The position numbers and the translations under genes are program-made. A stretch of DNA of 64,000 bases. Source: Myxococcales bacterium. GTDB lineage: Bacteria; Myxococcota_A; Polyangia; Nannocystales; Nannocystaceae. The number at the start of each line of letters is the position of its first letter. Position 1 is the stretch's first letter. This document shows, in pieces, positions 1-8,054 of this stretch. The notes beneath the pieces are model-generated. The model was not told the DNA's origin and did no database searches. It saw only the letters and a list, made by a program, of their open reading frames with translations. Location: assembly GCA_020633315.1 (NCBI GenBank), contig JACKDV010000001.1:620001-684000 (forward strand), read 5' to 3'.

Positions 1-116
1 CCACATCATCGAGGCTCGCTGTGGGGTGCGGGCTTCGATCCGTGGGGGAGCTTCCGAGGCGCGCAGCGTCTTGGTCTCGAGATTCCATGATGTCGGGGTA
101 GCAGCATCACACGAGC

Positions 117-1103
117 TCACGATCGGGGAATGGTCGAGTATTCGACGATCGGCCGGAACACACCCCCGAAGCGGAGCTTGAACCGCCGGAGATCACGGGT
201 CTTGCGATCGGAAGCGAGGCGAACCAAGGGGAAGTGGAACACGCCCATTCCATGCCGACGCGACCACTCGAGCGCTCTCATGATCACCAAGTCCGTGGCT
301 CCCAGCCGTAGCTCCCGGCAGCGTTCACTGTAGACCAGCTTTCGCAGGTATGCCTCCGTTCCCGTGAAGGCCACGTTGATCGCGGCGAGTGCCTCTCCTC
401 GGCGCTCGGCGAGGAAGCTGACGCTCTTCCTCTGCCGGTCCTGGGATGCCATGATCTGTGTCGCCGCTGCCGCGTCCTGGTCCGTCACCGTGTTCCTCTG
501 GAAGGACTCGACGAGCATGCGCTCGTAGCTTCGTCGGAGGTCGTGCTCGAGAGAAGTCTGGACCGTCACTCCTCGTTGCTCGCACCGACGCACCACCGAT
601 TCCACGGTGCGACGCTTCCCGGAGCTTCGCCAGCTCGCGCGTGTCCACAGGTGATCGTCGAGCACGATGTGGAGTGTTCCGGCCAGGTTCGCAGCGACCT
701 CGCGCTCGGCCAGCACGGCGGAGAGCTCGAACGCTCCCGCTGCCGCGTGGGACTCGTCGACAGGGGCGGTGCTTGCCCTCCGGACGGCGTGTCCATCCCG
801 AAGGACCCAGTGAGCGATCAGGCGCATGCATGCAGGCTGCGACGCGCTCGGCCCCTGGTGAACGGGACCAAAGGTCCACGTCCGCGAGCTCCGCCGGGCA
901 TCGTCGAACACCAGGAGCCGAGCCACGCCACCGTCGGCCTCCGCCGTGAGGAAGGTGGGGCGCCACCCACGGCACTCCTTGACGTACTCGGCAAAAGCAA
1001 CCGACTGGGAGTGGGGACAGGACGCATTCCTCGTGACGAATTCGTTCCACTCGCCGGAGGCGACGCTCTCCAACGAGGCCGCGTCGATCCTGGAAGCGGG
1101 CAT
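117..1103 (-). CDS. FemAB/BioF2-like GNAT acyltransferase of the RiPP cluster
   Basis: A 328-residue protein resembling the FemAB/BioF2-like (GNAT_6) acyltransferases, which move acyl or aminoacyl groups onto amines. The N-terminal part (WNEFV..., then HSQSVAFAEYV at about 30-40) looks like the first GNAT lobe. The C-terminal part carries the family pattern LGATDLVIMRALEW followed by RRFKLRFGG near the end. I chose the ATG at 1103 because the preceding gene stops at 1106 and a GGGAG lies just upstream; the frame stays open farther upstream but overlaps that gene in non-protein-like sequence. Known microviridin clusters carry a GNAT (MvdB) that acetylates the mature peptide N-terminus, so a similar tailoring role here is an inference. 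Not homologous enough by eye to assign a donor. Confidence 0.7.
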   Translation of the reverse strand: MPASRIDAASLESVASGEWNEFVTRNASCPHSQSVAFAEYVKECRGWRPTFLTAEADGGVARLLVFDDARRSSRTWTFGPVHQGPSASQPACMRLIAHWVLRDGHAVRRASTAPVDESHAAAGAFELSAVLAEREVAANLAGTLHIVLDDHLWTRASWRSSGKRRTVESVVRRCEQRGVTVQTSLEHDLRRSYERMLVESFQRNTVTDQDAAAATQIMASQDRQRKSVSFLAERRGEALAAINVAFTGTEAYLRKLVYSERCRELRLGATDLVIMRALEWSRRHGMGVFHFPLVRLASDRKTRDLRRFKLRFGGVFRPIVEYSTIPRS

Positions 1104-1105
1104 GC

Positions 1106-1879
1106 TCAGGCTCCCGCCGCGCGGCACATGGCCAGCCCTCGTTCGACTCGGTCGGAGATGATCGCGATCTCCTCGAGCCTCGAGCGTTCCTCGAGCTCCC
1201 CAGAGTCTCGGATGATCTGCAGGAGAGCTCGACCGCGGTGGAGCCCCTTCATCGCATGCCAGAGGCCTCCGGGCTGGAGACAGGCACGTTGCCGGTCGTA
1301 GAGGTCCCGCATCACATCGCTCGGGACATGCTTGCCGGCAACGCGCGCGTCGGCGCTCGATCGATGCTCGAGGGCCAAGGACATCTCGTTGGAGAAGTAG
1401 CCCGCCATCTCCTCGGAGGGCACGACGATCTTGATCCACTCGTCGTGGCGGCGTTCTAGGAGCGGGACGAGCCGATGAGGAGCGAGCCCCGTCCCCGGAA
1501 TCAAGACGTCGCAGTGTCCTCGCAAGACCGTGACGAGGCAGTCGGCAATGGCCATCGGAGTCAGCTCACGACGGATCGCCCCTCGCTCGTCGTAGTAGCC
1601 AGGATAGTCATCCGCCTCGGCGCACCGCAGATGCACGCTCACCTCGGCGCGGAGCGGGGCAAGCAGTGCATGCCCGCAGTGCTCCACTGTGGCGAGGTAT
1701 CGTCGTAGGGAGTCTCGCTCATAGGGAAGATCTCCATATCCTCGCAGCAGGGCGTCACACGATCGGCTCACGTCGGCGATGGACGCAAGGCCGGGGGCAA
1801 CCGTACGCAAGAAGGCATTGAGCAGTGGTGCCACCGTCGACTTCCCCGTGGACGGCGCACCGAAGACGCAGACAAGCAC
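1106..1879 (-). CDS. P-loop NTPase/kinase-like protein of the RiPP cluster
   Basis: A 257-residue protein with a clear Walker A motif, GAPSTGKST, at residues 7-15, so it should bind ATP or GTP. The rest (conserved-looking HLRCAEADDYPGYYDERG and LIPGTG) matches no enzyme I can name. It is directly upstream of the GNAT gene (2-bp gap), so the two are one transcription unit, divergent from the precursor operon. The start is a GTG at 1879. The same frame continues upstream for 15 sensible codons (CDEFQRFFGYHPS) before a TGA; removing one G from the run at 1921-1923 would join it to an ATG at 1934, giving an N-terminus MPVNLCDEFQRFF. Either the GTG start or that frameshift is right. Kinase-like proteins accompany some RiPP clusters; substrate unknown. 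Confidence 0.65.
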   Translation of the reverse strand: MLVCVFGAPSTGKSTVAPLLNAFLRTVAPGLASIADVSRSCDALLRGYGDLPYERDSLRRYLATVEHCGHALLAPLRAEVSVHLRCAEADDYPGYYDERGAIRRELTPMAIADCLVTVLRGHCDVLIPGTGLAPHRLVPLLERRHDEWIKIVVPSEEMAGYFSNEMSLALEHRSSADARVAGKHVPSDVMRDLYDRQRACLQPGGLWHAMKGLHRGRALLQIIRDSGELEERSRLEEIAIISDRVERGLAMCRAAGA

Positions 1880-2235
1880 CGAGGGATGGTATCCGAAGAA
1901 GCGTTGGAACTCATCGCAGAGGGTTCACGGGCATCGTACCTACATTGGAGATGTCGCGAGGATCGCGCTGATCGAGATCGATTGCTCGCATCCTGCTGCC
2001 CCGGAAGATACTGCTCGAAACCGAGCAGCCTTCGTCCGTCAGTGCCTAGTGTCGTCTCATATGCGTGACCGTCACAATCGCGAGCATTCTGCACAATGCC
2101 GCTTGGGTGCGCTCCCCGGCCGGCTCCGAGGATTCTACGGAGCTTGGTGGACCAACCTCCAAAAATTACAATCAAGGATTCCTTGACAAGCTGGGGGACC
2201 AGGGGAAACACTCCCATACGATCGGACCTACGCCC
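1880..2235. other. Divergent intergenic region of the RiPP cluster
   Basis: This 356-bp stretch separates the minus-strand kinase/GNAT pair from the plus-strand precursor operon and should hold both promoters. It has more A/T than its surroundings. Two palindromes stand out: GTGAC-C-GTCAC at 2065-2075 and TCAAGGA-T-TCCTTGA at 2172-2186. No convincing complete gene is seen, apart from a possible N-terminal extension of the kinase gene up to 1934. Confidence 0.5.
2172..2188 (+). promoter_or_regulatory. Palindrome overlapping a TTGACA box upstream of the RiPP operon
   Basis: A perfect 7-bp inverted repeat with one central base (TCAAGGA-T-TCCTTGA, 2172-2186) overlaps TTGACA at 2183-2188, the sigma-70 -35 consensus. 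It lies about 50 bp before the first operon ATG at 2236. No good -10 hexamer is seen at 16-18 bp, so a promoter-plus-operator reading is only a suggestion. Confidence 0.3.
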
Positions 2236-2739
2236 ATGCTTCGCATCCTCGCCACCGTCGTCGTCACGGCCACGTCCGTGTTCCTCTTCTCGAACGGCAA
2301 TGTCTCTGCGACCACACCCGCTGACGCGTCGGGAGCCGTGCCTGCGATGGTCATGACGACCACGACATGGACGACCAATGTGGGCTCGGACTCCCTCAGC
2401 ATCGGTGCGCAGACCATCTCTTGGACGGAGGACGACAACGTGGCGAGCTCGGGTACCTACGACCTCGTGGCGCAGGTCAAGGATTCCTCCGGCGCGGTGC
2501 TCGTGACCTACGACTACTCTGCGACCTCGGTCGGCACCTCCAGCCGGGAGACCTCGGTCATGATCACGGACTTCACTGGCGCCAATCCGGTCACCGGGGG
2601 GCGGCTCTACGACGACCAAGGTGCCGTGATTCGAGACACCGCGACCACCGGCATCAAGTCGATTCACAACTGGATCGTGGCGGACTCGGGATTCGCTTCG
2701 TCCAGCGGAGGCACGCCGATCGCCATCGCGTGTGGCTGA
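2236..2739 (+). CDS. Secreted Ser/Thr-rich protein, first gene of the RiPP operon
   Basis: A 167-residue protein with a classic signal peptide: a short basic start, a hydrophobic core (LATVVVTATSVFLF), then cleavage probably near VSA. The mature part is rich in Thr, Ser, Gly and Asp, contains TTTTWTTNVGSDSLSIG and DLVAQVKDSSGAVLVTYDY, and looks beta-rich and extracellular. I do not recognise a family. The frame is open upstream to 2065, but the ATG at 2236 is chosen because the signal peptide starts there. It lies 55 bp before the precursor gene in the same direction, so it is probably co-transcribed. It could be a periplasmic or outer-surface partner, immunity factor or substrate for the exported peptide; nothing in the sequence decides between these. 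Confidence 0.7.
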   Translation: MLRILATVVVTATSVFLFSNGNVSATTPADASGAVPAMVMTTTTWTTNVGSDSLSIGAQTISWTEDDNVASSGTYDLVAQVKDSSGAVLVTYDYSATSVGTSSRETSVMITDFTGANPVTGGRLYDDQGAVIRDTATTGIKSIHNWIVADSGFASSSGGTPIAIACG

Positions 2740-2794
2740 GCCTCGGGTCTCCACTCTCCCCCCTACCACCTCGCTCCCTTCAGAAGAGCTAGTC

Positions 2795-3013
2795 ATGGCT
2801 GAATCCCCCAGAAACCGAATCCTCGCGCTACTCGGTCGGCTAGATTCCATCAACGACGTCGGGAGCGATCCCGCGTCGTCCTCACTGGGGCGTGAGCTCG
2901 GAGCTGGAGAGGTGCCGCTGGTCCGCGGTGGATACCCCATCGCCAACACCACCTTCAGCGGCTTTCCCCCCTTGGGAGACGACTGCAAGGCATCGTCGAT
3001 CGTCTGGGTATGA
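2795..3013 (+). CDS. Graspetide-type RiPP precursor peptide with double-glycine leader
   Basis: A 72-residue peptide preceded by an AGAAGAG ribosome site. The leader has a probable helix (RNRILALLGRLDSI, 7-20) and ends at R44-G45-G46. It matches the double-glycine consensus cut by C39 exporters: Leu at -12 (L35), Glu at -8 (E39), Val at -7 and -4, Gly at -2 and -1. Cleavage would release a 26-residue core (47-72) with NTTFSGFPPLGDD in its middle, one Cys (C64), one Lys (K65), two further Ser and an IVWV tail. T52, T53 and S55 could be ester donors to D62 and D63, recalling the TT...EE pairing of plesiocin but with a longer loop and Asp. Its stop overlaps the next ATG (ATGA at 3010-3013). The identification rests on the C39 transporter and ATP-grasp ligase just downstream. 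Confidence 0.75.
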   Translation: MAESPRNRILALLGRLDSINDVGSDPASSSLGRELGAGEVPLVRGGYPIANTTFSGFPPLGDDCKASSIVWV

Positions 3014-3402
3014 GCCGGGGCGCCGTACGTCCCGAGCCAATGCGATCGAGCTTCACCATCGAGGGAGAACTCGTCCGCCGAGAGGGGGGCGATGACACCG
3101 ACACGGTGTCATTGTTGATGTCTCCATACCTGCTCGAATTCCGACTCGAAGACGTGCTCGACGTCGAGGAGCTGGCTCCTGCCCCCGGCCTGCGTACCGA
3201 TCGCGCGGCCTCGGCTCGAGTGACGCTACGAGCGGAGGCACGTCTGCTGGACGTGTCGGCGGGAAAGCGGGCCGAGGCCCTCGTCTTCGAGAAGATCACG
3301 CCCTTCTCCGTTTGCTCTCGCGAGGGGGCAGGCTGCGAGATCCGTCAAGAACGGTTCCAGCGGATGGAAGCGGCATTCCTGGCGGCGAGGCACAAGGCCT
3401 AG
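3010..3402 (+). CDS. Uncharacterised 130-residue protein coupled to the precursor
   Basis: Its ATG overlaps the stop of the precursor gene by four bases, so translation is probably coupled. The product has no signal peptide or membrane segment, alternates acidic and basic stretches, and carries two Cys near the C-terminus (SVCSREGAGCEIR). A second in-frame ATG at 3040 gives a 120-residue form. I do not recognise the family. Its place between precursor and ligase suggests a role in maturation, such as leader recognition, a chaperone or self-protection, but that is inference from position only. A 130-bp gap without a gene follows before the ligase. Confidence 0.65.
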   Translation: MSRGAVRPEPMRSSFTIEGELVRREGGDDTDTVSLLMSPYLLEFRLEDVLDVEELAPAPGLRTDRAASARVTLRAEARLLDVSAGKRAEALVFEKITPFSVCSREGAGCEIRQERFQRMEAAFLAARHKA

Positions 3403-3532
3403 CCCTCGGACTCCTCGAGCATCGCGGCTCAGGACGAGCATCGAGCTCGTGTTTCGGAGCCGCGGCCGAGGTGGGCTCACGGTGCGGACTCGCCCGGCCG
3501 AGATCAGGAACCCGAGGTGACGACAACCCTAG

Positions 3533-4462
3533 ATGTTCCTGATCATCTCATACTCGGAAGACCCCCACGCGCTGCTCGTGCAGGAGGAGCTGGCCCGCCG
3601 CGGTGCCGTCTGCCGTGTGCTGGATCCGCGCAACCTCGGATGCGGCGCGACTCTCTCTGCACGCCTCGGCACCGAGGACTCGCTGCTGTGGCAGGTTGCG
3701 CCGGACGAAGGCATCCGACTCGACGATGCCGAGTGCATCTGGGTTCGGCGAACCACCATCTCCGACGAGATGGTCGGTGGCGTCGCGCGAGAGCACGCGC
3801 TGTTCGTCCGACGAGAGTGGCAAGAACAGCTCTTCGGCTCGCTCTCCGGCCTCTCGGTCCCACTGGTGGACGACCCCATTCGGCAGGTCCTGTGCCCGAA
3901 GCCCTTGCAGCTCAAGCGCGCGACAGAGGTGGGGCTTCGCGTCCCGGAGACGCTGGTCACCAACGACGAGCACGAGCTTCGTGCCTTCGCCGGAGGAGCT
4001 GGGGTCGAGCTCATCCACAAGACCCTCGGCGCAAACGACATCCTGCTGTTCACTCGAGTGCTGTCCGACGAGGACATGTCCAAGCTCGATACCCTGGCGC
4101 CGGCGCCCGTGATCTTCCAGCACCGGGTCATGGGGGCAAGGGAGGTCCGCGCCGTGGTCCTCGCGGATCGTGTGCTCGCCGCCGCATTCGCACCCGAGCC
4201 GAGCATGGTGGACGGTCGCCGGGATCTCGACGTACCGTACGAGCCGTTGTCCTTGCCCACGGACGTCGAAGAGAAGCTCTGCACGCTCGTGAGTCGGCTG
4301 GGGCTGAGCATGGCGGTGCTCGACATCCGCCTCGACCCGGACGACCAGCCCGTGTTCCTGGAGCTCAACCCCCAAGGACAATTCCTGTACCTCGAGATCC
4401 TCACGGGGATGCCGTTGGTCGAGGCCGTGGCGGACCATCTCCAACGGTACGCGCGTCGCTGA
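3533..4462 (+). CDS. MvdD/MvdC-type ATP-grasp peptide ligase
   Basis: A 309-residue ATP-grasp enzyme of the type that forms ester or amide links between side chains in graspetides (microviridin MvdD/MvdC, plesiocin ligase). The N-terminus (MFLIISYSEDPHALLVQEEL) is the pre-ATP-grasp Rossmann-like part. The central HKTLGAN and FQHRVMGAREVRAVVL segments fit the nucleotide-binding lobes, and VLDIRLDPDDQPVFLELNPQGQF is the C-terminal metal-binding motif. Length is typical for the family. There is only one ligase, so a single enzyme probably makes all cross-links, as in plesiocin-like systems rather than the two-ligase microviridins. The start has GAGGTG about 17 bp upstream. The exporter gene follows after 7 bp. 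Confidence 0.88.
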   Translation: MFLIISYSEDPHALLVQEELARRGAVCRVLDPRNLGCGATLSARLGTEDSLLWQVAPDEGIRLDDAECIWVRRTTISDEMVGGVAREHALFVRREWQEQLFGSLSGLSVPLVDDPIRQVLCPKPLQLKRATEVGLRVPETLVTNDEHELRAFAGGAGVELIHKTLGANDILLFTRVLSDEDMSKLDTLAPAPVIFQHRVMGAREVRAVVLADRVLAAAFAPEPSMVDGRRDLDVPYEPLSLPTDVEEKLCTLVSRLGLSMAVLDIRLDPDDQPVFLELNPQGQFLYLEILTGMPLVEAVADHLQRYARR

Positions 4463-4469
4463 GCGATAG

Positions 4470-6614
4470 GTGATCGGGCTCTTCCACAGGCGGCGCGCTC
4501 CGCTGCCGTACGTCCCCCAGGTCGAGCAATCCGATTGCGGCGCCGCCTGCCTCACCACCGTCCTCAATTCCCTCGGCTGCGGTGTCACGGCACACGAGGT
4601 TCGTGACGTGATGGAGCGAGAGGGGAATGGCACGGGGCTCGACGATCTCGTGAGGACGGCAGCGGCATTCGGGCTGGAGGCCAAGTGCCTTCGGATCGAC
4701 GAGGCCGCGCTGTACCGGATTCCTCGGGCCGCGATACTCCACTGGAGGTTCGATCACTTCGTCGTTTGCGAGAGATCCGGTGAGGACGGCTTCACCCTGG
4801 TCGATCCCGCTCGAGGGCGCAGGCGGGTCTCCGACGTCGAGTTCCGGCAGGCCTTCACCGGCATCGCCGTCATGCTCACTCCGGGGGAGGGGTGGGCAGA
4901 GCGGGCGCCGTCGTGGAGGCTCTGGGAGACCATCCTCGACGTCCTGCGCGAGACCCCCGGACTGTGGAGCATCGTGGGCCTGTCCTTCTTCCTGAGGATC
5001 CTCGGGATCGTGCTGGCGGTCCTCACGGGAATCGTGCTCGATCGCGTCATACCGTACCGTGACTTCGACCTCCTGTGGGTCCTCGTCCTCGGGAACGTGG
5101 CGCTCATCTGGATGTACTTCCTGTCCTCCTTCCTGCGCTCGGCCGCGGCCCTTCGGCTCTCCCACCGGCTGGAGACACAGGTGACGCAGAGGTTCGTGGA
5201 GCACCTGCTGAGCCTCCCCTATGAGTTCTTCCAGCGGCGCGCGTGCGGGAGCCTCATGTCGCGAGTCCAGGGCAATCGTGAGATTCGACAGGCCGTCGCC
5301 ACGGCATCGATCGGCGCATTCATCGATGGGCCGCTGATCCTGCTCTACGTCATCGCGCTGTGGTTGCTCTCTCCGTTCTTCGCCTGCCTCGCCATGGGGC
5401 TTGCCCTCGTGCAGACCGCGACGGTCGCCCTCTTCTGGCCGAGCATCCGCGACCGCGCCGCAGAGACCATCGATGCGTCGGTCAAGACCGGGACGGTGCT
5501 CTTCAACATGCTGCGAGGGATCGAGGCCGTCAAACAGGCGGGCGCAGAGCACCTGGTGCTCGATCACTGGCACGGCCACTTCTCACAGGAGCTCTCCACT
5601 CGCCTCCGCCGAGACCTCCTCCAGTCCTGGTCTGGTGCGGTGCTCTCCGTCGTGAGGGTGGGAGGACCCGTGGCAACGCTCGCCGTGGGGGCGATCCTCG
5701 TCATCCAGGAGGGCGGCTCCCTCGGTTTCGTGCTCATCGCGCTGTCGCTGAGCGCGGCGCTCCTCGAGCCCTTCGGATCGCTCGTGGACGGCATCGTCAA
5801 CCTGCAGCGCATCCGAGAGCTCGTCCTCAGGAATGACGACGTGCTGCAGGTAGCGCCCGAGAGCCTCGGGGAGGAGGAGCTCGGGGGTGGGATCGAGTCG
5901 ATCAACCTCGACGGCGTCACGTTCATCCACCGGCGCACGACTCGCCCCGCTCTTCGCGACGTGAGCCTCACCCTCCGGCGCGGTGAGCTGGTCGTGGTCG
6001 TCGGGCCCTCCGGCTCGGGGAAGTCCACGCTGCTGAGACTCCTGCTGGGACTCCACCGACCGACGTCGGGGACGATCACGGTGAACGGACGGCCGCTGGA
6101 GGAGCTGGCGCTCCACGGCTACCGACGTCGACTCGGCATCGTGTCGCAATCGCCCTACTTCAGCGAGGGGTCGATCCGCGACAACATCGCGATGCTCCGG
6201 CCCGGAGCATCGCTGCTCGACGTGGTCGCAGCCGCGAAGACGGCCATGATCCACGACGAGATCATGCGCATTCCCATGAGGTACGAGACCCGCATGGCAG
6301 ACTCGGGATCATCTCTATCGGGTGGTCAGCGCCAGCGACTCGCGCTGGCCCAGGTGCTGCTGACGGAACCCGAGGTCGTTCTCCTGGACGAAGCGACCAG
6401 CACGGTGGACGAGCAGCTCGAGCTTCGCATCATCGAGAACCTCAGGAGCAGGGGATGCACCCTGATCCTCGTGACCCACCGGCCTTCCCTGGCTCTCGAG
6501 CCCGATTGCGTGCTCGAGGTCGTCGATGGGGTCGTGAGCGAACGGAGGACGCCGCCCCCAGGCTCCACGCAGGCCGAAGCTACGCGTGGCGCTCGCCCAG
6601 CCACGCCGCCGTGA
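4470..6614 (+). CDS. Peptidase-containing ABC exporter (C39-TMD-NBD)
   Basis: A 714-residue exporter of the bacteriocin (PCAT) type that cuts double-glycine leaders and exports the core peptide. Residues 1-130 are the C39 peptidase: QSDCGAACL with the catalytic Cys at about 22, HWRFDHFVV with the His, and LVDPARG with the Asp. A six-helix transmembrane domain spans about 160-440. The nucleotide-binding domain has Walker A VGPSGSGKST, signature LSGGQRQR and Walker B VVLLDEATS. The start is a GTG at 4470, 7 bp after the ligase stop, next to a GAGCGATAG stretch. The active peptidase residues and the GG leader of the peptide at 2795-3013 support each other. The 3' end overlaps the convergent nucleotidyltransferase gene by 35 bp. 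Confidence 0.93.
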   Translation: MIGLFHRRRAPLPYVPQVEQSDCGAACLTTVLNSLGCGVTAHEVRDVMEREGNGTGLDDLVRTAAAFGLEAKCLRIDEAALYRIPRAAILHWRFDHFVVCERSGEDGFTLVDPARGRRRVSDVEFRQAFTGIAVMLTPGEGWAERAPSWRLWETILDVLRETPGLWSIVGLSFFLRILGIVLAVLTGIVLDRVIPYRDFDLLWVLVLGNVALIWMYFLSSFLRSAAALRLSHRLETQVTQRFVEHLLSLPYEFFQRRACGSLMSRVQGNREIRQAVATASIGAFIDGPLILLYVIALWLLSPFFACLAMGLALVQTATVALFWPSIRDRAAETIDASVKTGTVLFNMLRGIEAVKQAGAEHLVLDHWHGHFSQELSTRLRRDLLQSWSGAVLSVVRVGGPVATLAVGAILVIQEGGSLGFVLIALSLSAALLEPFGSLVDGIVNLQRIRELVLRNDDVLQVAPESLGEEELGGGIESINLDGVTFIHRRTTRPALRDVSLTLRRGELVVVVGPSGSGKSTLLRLLLGLHRPTSGTITVNGRPLEELALHGYRRRLGIVSQSPYFSEGSIRDNIAMLRPGASLLDVVAAAKTAMIHDEIMRIPMRYETRMADSGSSLSGGQRQRLALAQVLLTEPEVVLLDEATSTVDEQLELRIIENLRSRGCTLILVTHRPSLALEPDCVLEVVDGVVSERRTPPPGSTQAEATRGARPATPP

Positions 6615-7647
6615 AATCCGGCAGGTCGAAGAGCTTGCCGATCTGCCAACCCATGTCGTGCTTCCCGGATGGGACACGAGGGCCGAGCGTGGAGAGGACG
6701 AAGTCGGGCAGGGTCCCCGGAGCACATCCGAGCTCGAGGAAGGCGAGCCAGTAGTAGAGCGCAGGAGCCCCGTCGTATGTAGATGCACTGTGGATCAGGA
6801 GCTCCCAGTCTATGGCCTCTCGACCAAAGAGGGGAGCCACGTAGGCGAGGGACCGCAGGTGCCGCATGATGCCGAGCGCGGTCTCCAGGTAGGTACGATG
6901 AATGATGAACCAGAGGTGATCGGAAGGGCACAGGGTCAGCATGCTCGGCGACACCACGCTGGGGACCGCCCTCTGCCACATCGGGCCGACGTCCATTCCC
7001 ATCATCAAGTTGTGGTGGACGTCGAATTTGACGAGAGCGTCCCAGTCGCTCCCCCGGCGAGAGAATCGATACGGCTTCGAGAGCGCGACTGCCTGCTGCA
7101 CCTCGTCGAGCTGTCCGATGGGGCACACCTTGCTGAAGGGAAACAGCTCGTAGTGGGAGGACTCGATCTGGGCGATGTCGACGGGGCCGGAGGGGGTGAG
7201 GACCCCCTCCACGTAGTTTCCCTGCACATGGCCCATCTCCATCAGGATCTTCTTGGTCTCCCATGCGTCGGAGGGGGACACGAGGATGTCGATGTCCCCG
7301 AGGAAGGCCAGGCTGTGGGAGCCGTAGTATCGGGCGCAGAGCTCGGCGCCCTTGATCACGATGGCCCTGATGCCACGTCGCTCGAGCTCGTCGGCGAGCC
7401 GGCCCAGCTCGCCGCGCTGGAGTGTGAGGTAGCGGTCGTAGAACGACTGCTCGGGGCACTGCGGAGCAGAATCGATGTAGTAGAGGCTGTCCAGCTTCTT
7501 GGCGTGGAGGAACTCCAGGTGAGGGCGGTAGTCGAGCGTGGGCGACGGGGGCTGGCCCGTGGCCCATCGTCGGATCAAGGAGAGCGCGGCTCGGCAAGAC
7601 GGAGGGGGAGAGAACGGCAGTGACGACAACGGGGGCGGCTCCATCAC
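6580..7647 (-). CDS. NTP_transf_5-type nucleotidyltransferase
   Basis: A 355-residue protein of the nucleotidyltransferase family often found in RiPP clusters, including lasso-peptide loci. Key pieces are VIKGAEL (about 95-101) and FLGDIDILV (about 114-122), the latter giving the paired aspartates expected of a pol-beta-like active site, followed by the family's helical C-terminal half. It probably transfers a nucleotide or phosphate group; the substrate is unknown. It converges on the ABC exporter gene and overlaps its last 35 bp. Its ATG overlaps the stop of the membrane-protein gene upstream (7644-7647), so the two are translationally coupled. A role in tailoring or immunity of the peptide is inferred from position. 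Confidence 0.75.
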   Translation of the reverse strand: MMEPPPLSSLPFSPPPSCRAALSLIRRWATGQPPSPTLDYRPHLEFLHAKKLDSLYYIDSAPQCPEQSFYDRYLTLQRGELGRLADELERRGIRAIVIKGAELCARYYGSHSLAFLGDIDILVSPSDAWETKKILMEMGHVQGNYVEGVLTPSGPVDIAQIESSHYELFPFSKVCPIGQLDEVQQAVALSKPYRFSRRGSDWDALVKFDVHHNLMMGMDVGPMWQRAVPSVVSPSMLTLCPSDHLWFIIHRTYLETALGIMRHLRSLAYVAPLFGREAIDWELLIHSASTYDGAPALYYWLAFLELGCAPGTLPDFVLSTLGPRVPSGKHDMGWQIGKLFDLPDFTAAWLGERHA

Positions 7648-8054
7648 GGAATGATGCTCCTATCGGATCCGTAGGCCACGAGGAGCTCGAGGAGTGTGGT
7701 CGTCCGCGAGCAATCTGGATCTGCCTCGCGGAGATCGTCGGTGCAGGCCACGGACAAGGGAGTGAGCAGGATCACCAGTAGCACGATCAGGGCGACCAAC
7801 AATGCCCACAGCATCCATCGCTCGGCCTTCTTCGACGGAACGGAATCGCGACCCAGGGCCGGCCGCTCGAAGTAGGCAATGATCGCTTCCTCTCGGAAGA
7901 GGCCGGGATCGAAGCCGATCGAGTCGAGCTCCTCCTTCGAGGGGAGGATCGTGCCGGGAGACGGAGCAGGCTCCGCCGGGCATTCGTGCCCTGCCTGGCG
8001 TCCCTCGTCCTCCGCGGCTCCAGTCGGCATCGGCTCCCGAGCATAGCATTCCAT
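7644..8054 (-). CDS. RiPP-cluster membrane protein (C-terminal part, apparent frameshift upstream)
   Basis: From the ATG at 8054 this frame gives 136 residues: a hydrophilic region containing LPSKEELDSIGFDPGLF, then one strong transmembrane helix (WMLWALLVALIVLLVILL), then a short tail with two Cys. The stop overlaps the start of the nucleotidyltransferase gene. The gene is probably longer: just upstream, one frame away, lies a GC3-rich stretch with another transmembrane helix. Joining them needs one extra base in the CCC run at 8069-8071, giving a protein with a helix at each end. I do not recognise a family. Confidence 0.6.
   Translation of the reverse strand: MECYAREPMPTGAAEDEGRQAGHECPAEPAPSPGTILPSKEELDSIGFDPGLFREEAIIAYFERPALGRDSVPSKKAERWMLWALLVALIVLLVILLTPLSVACTDDLREADPDCSRTTTLLELLVAYGSDRSIIP

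Noticed and set aside
1..116. A gene at the left edge
   Set aside because: No coding signal was convincing in this short stretch; it follows the stop of the GNAT gene.
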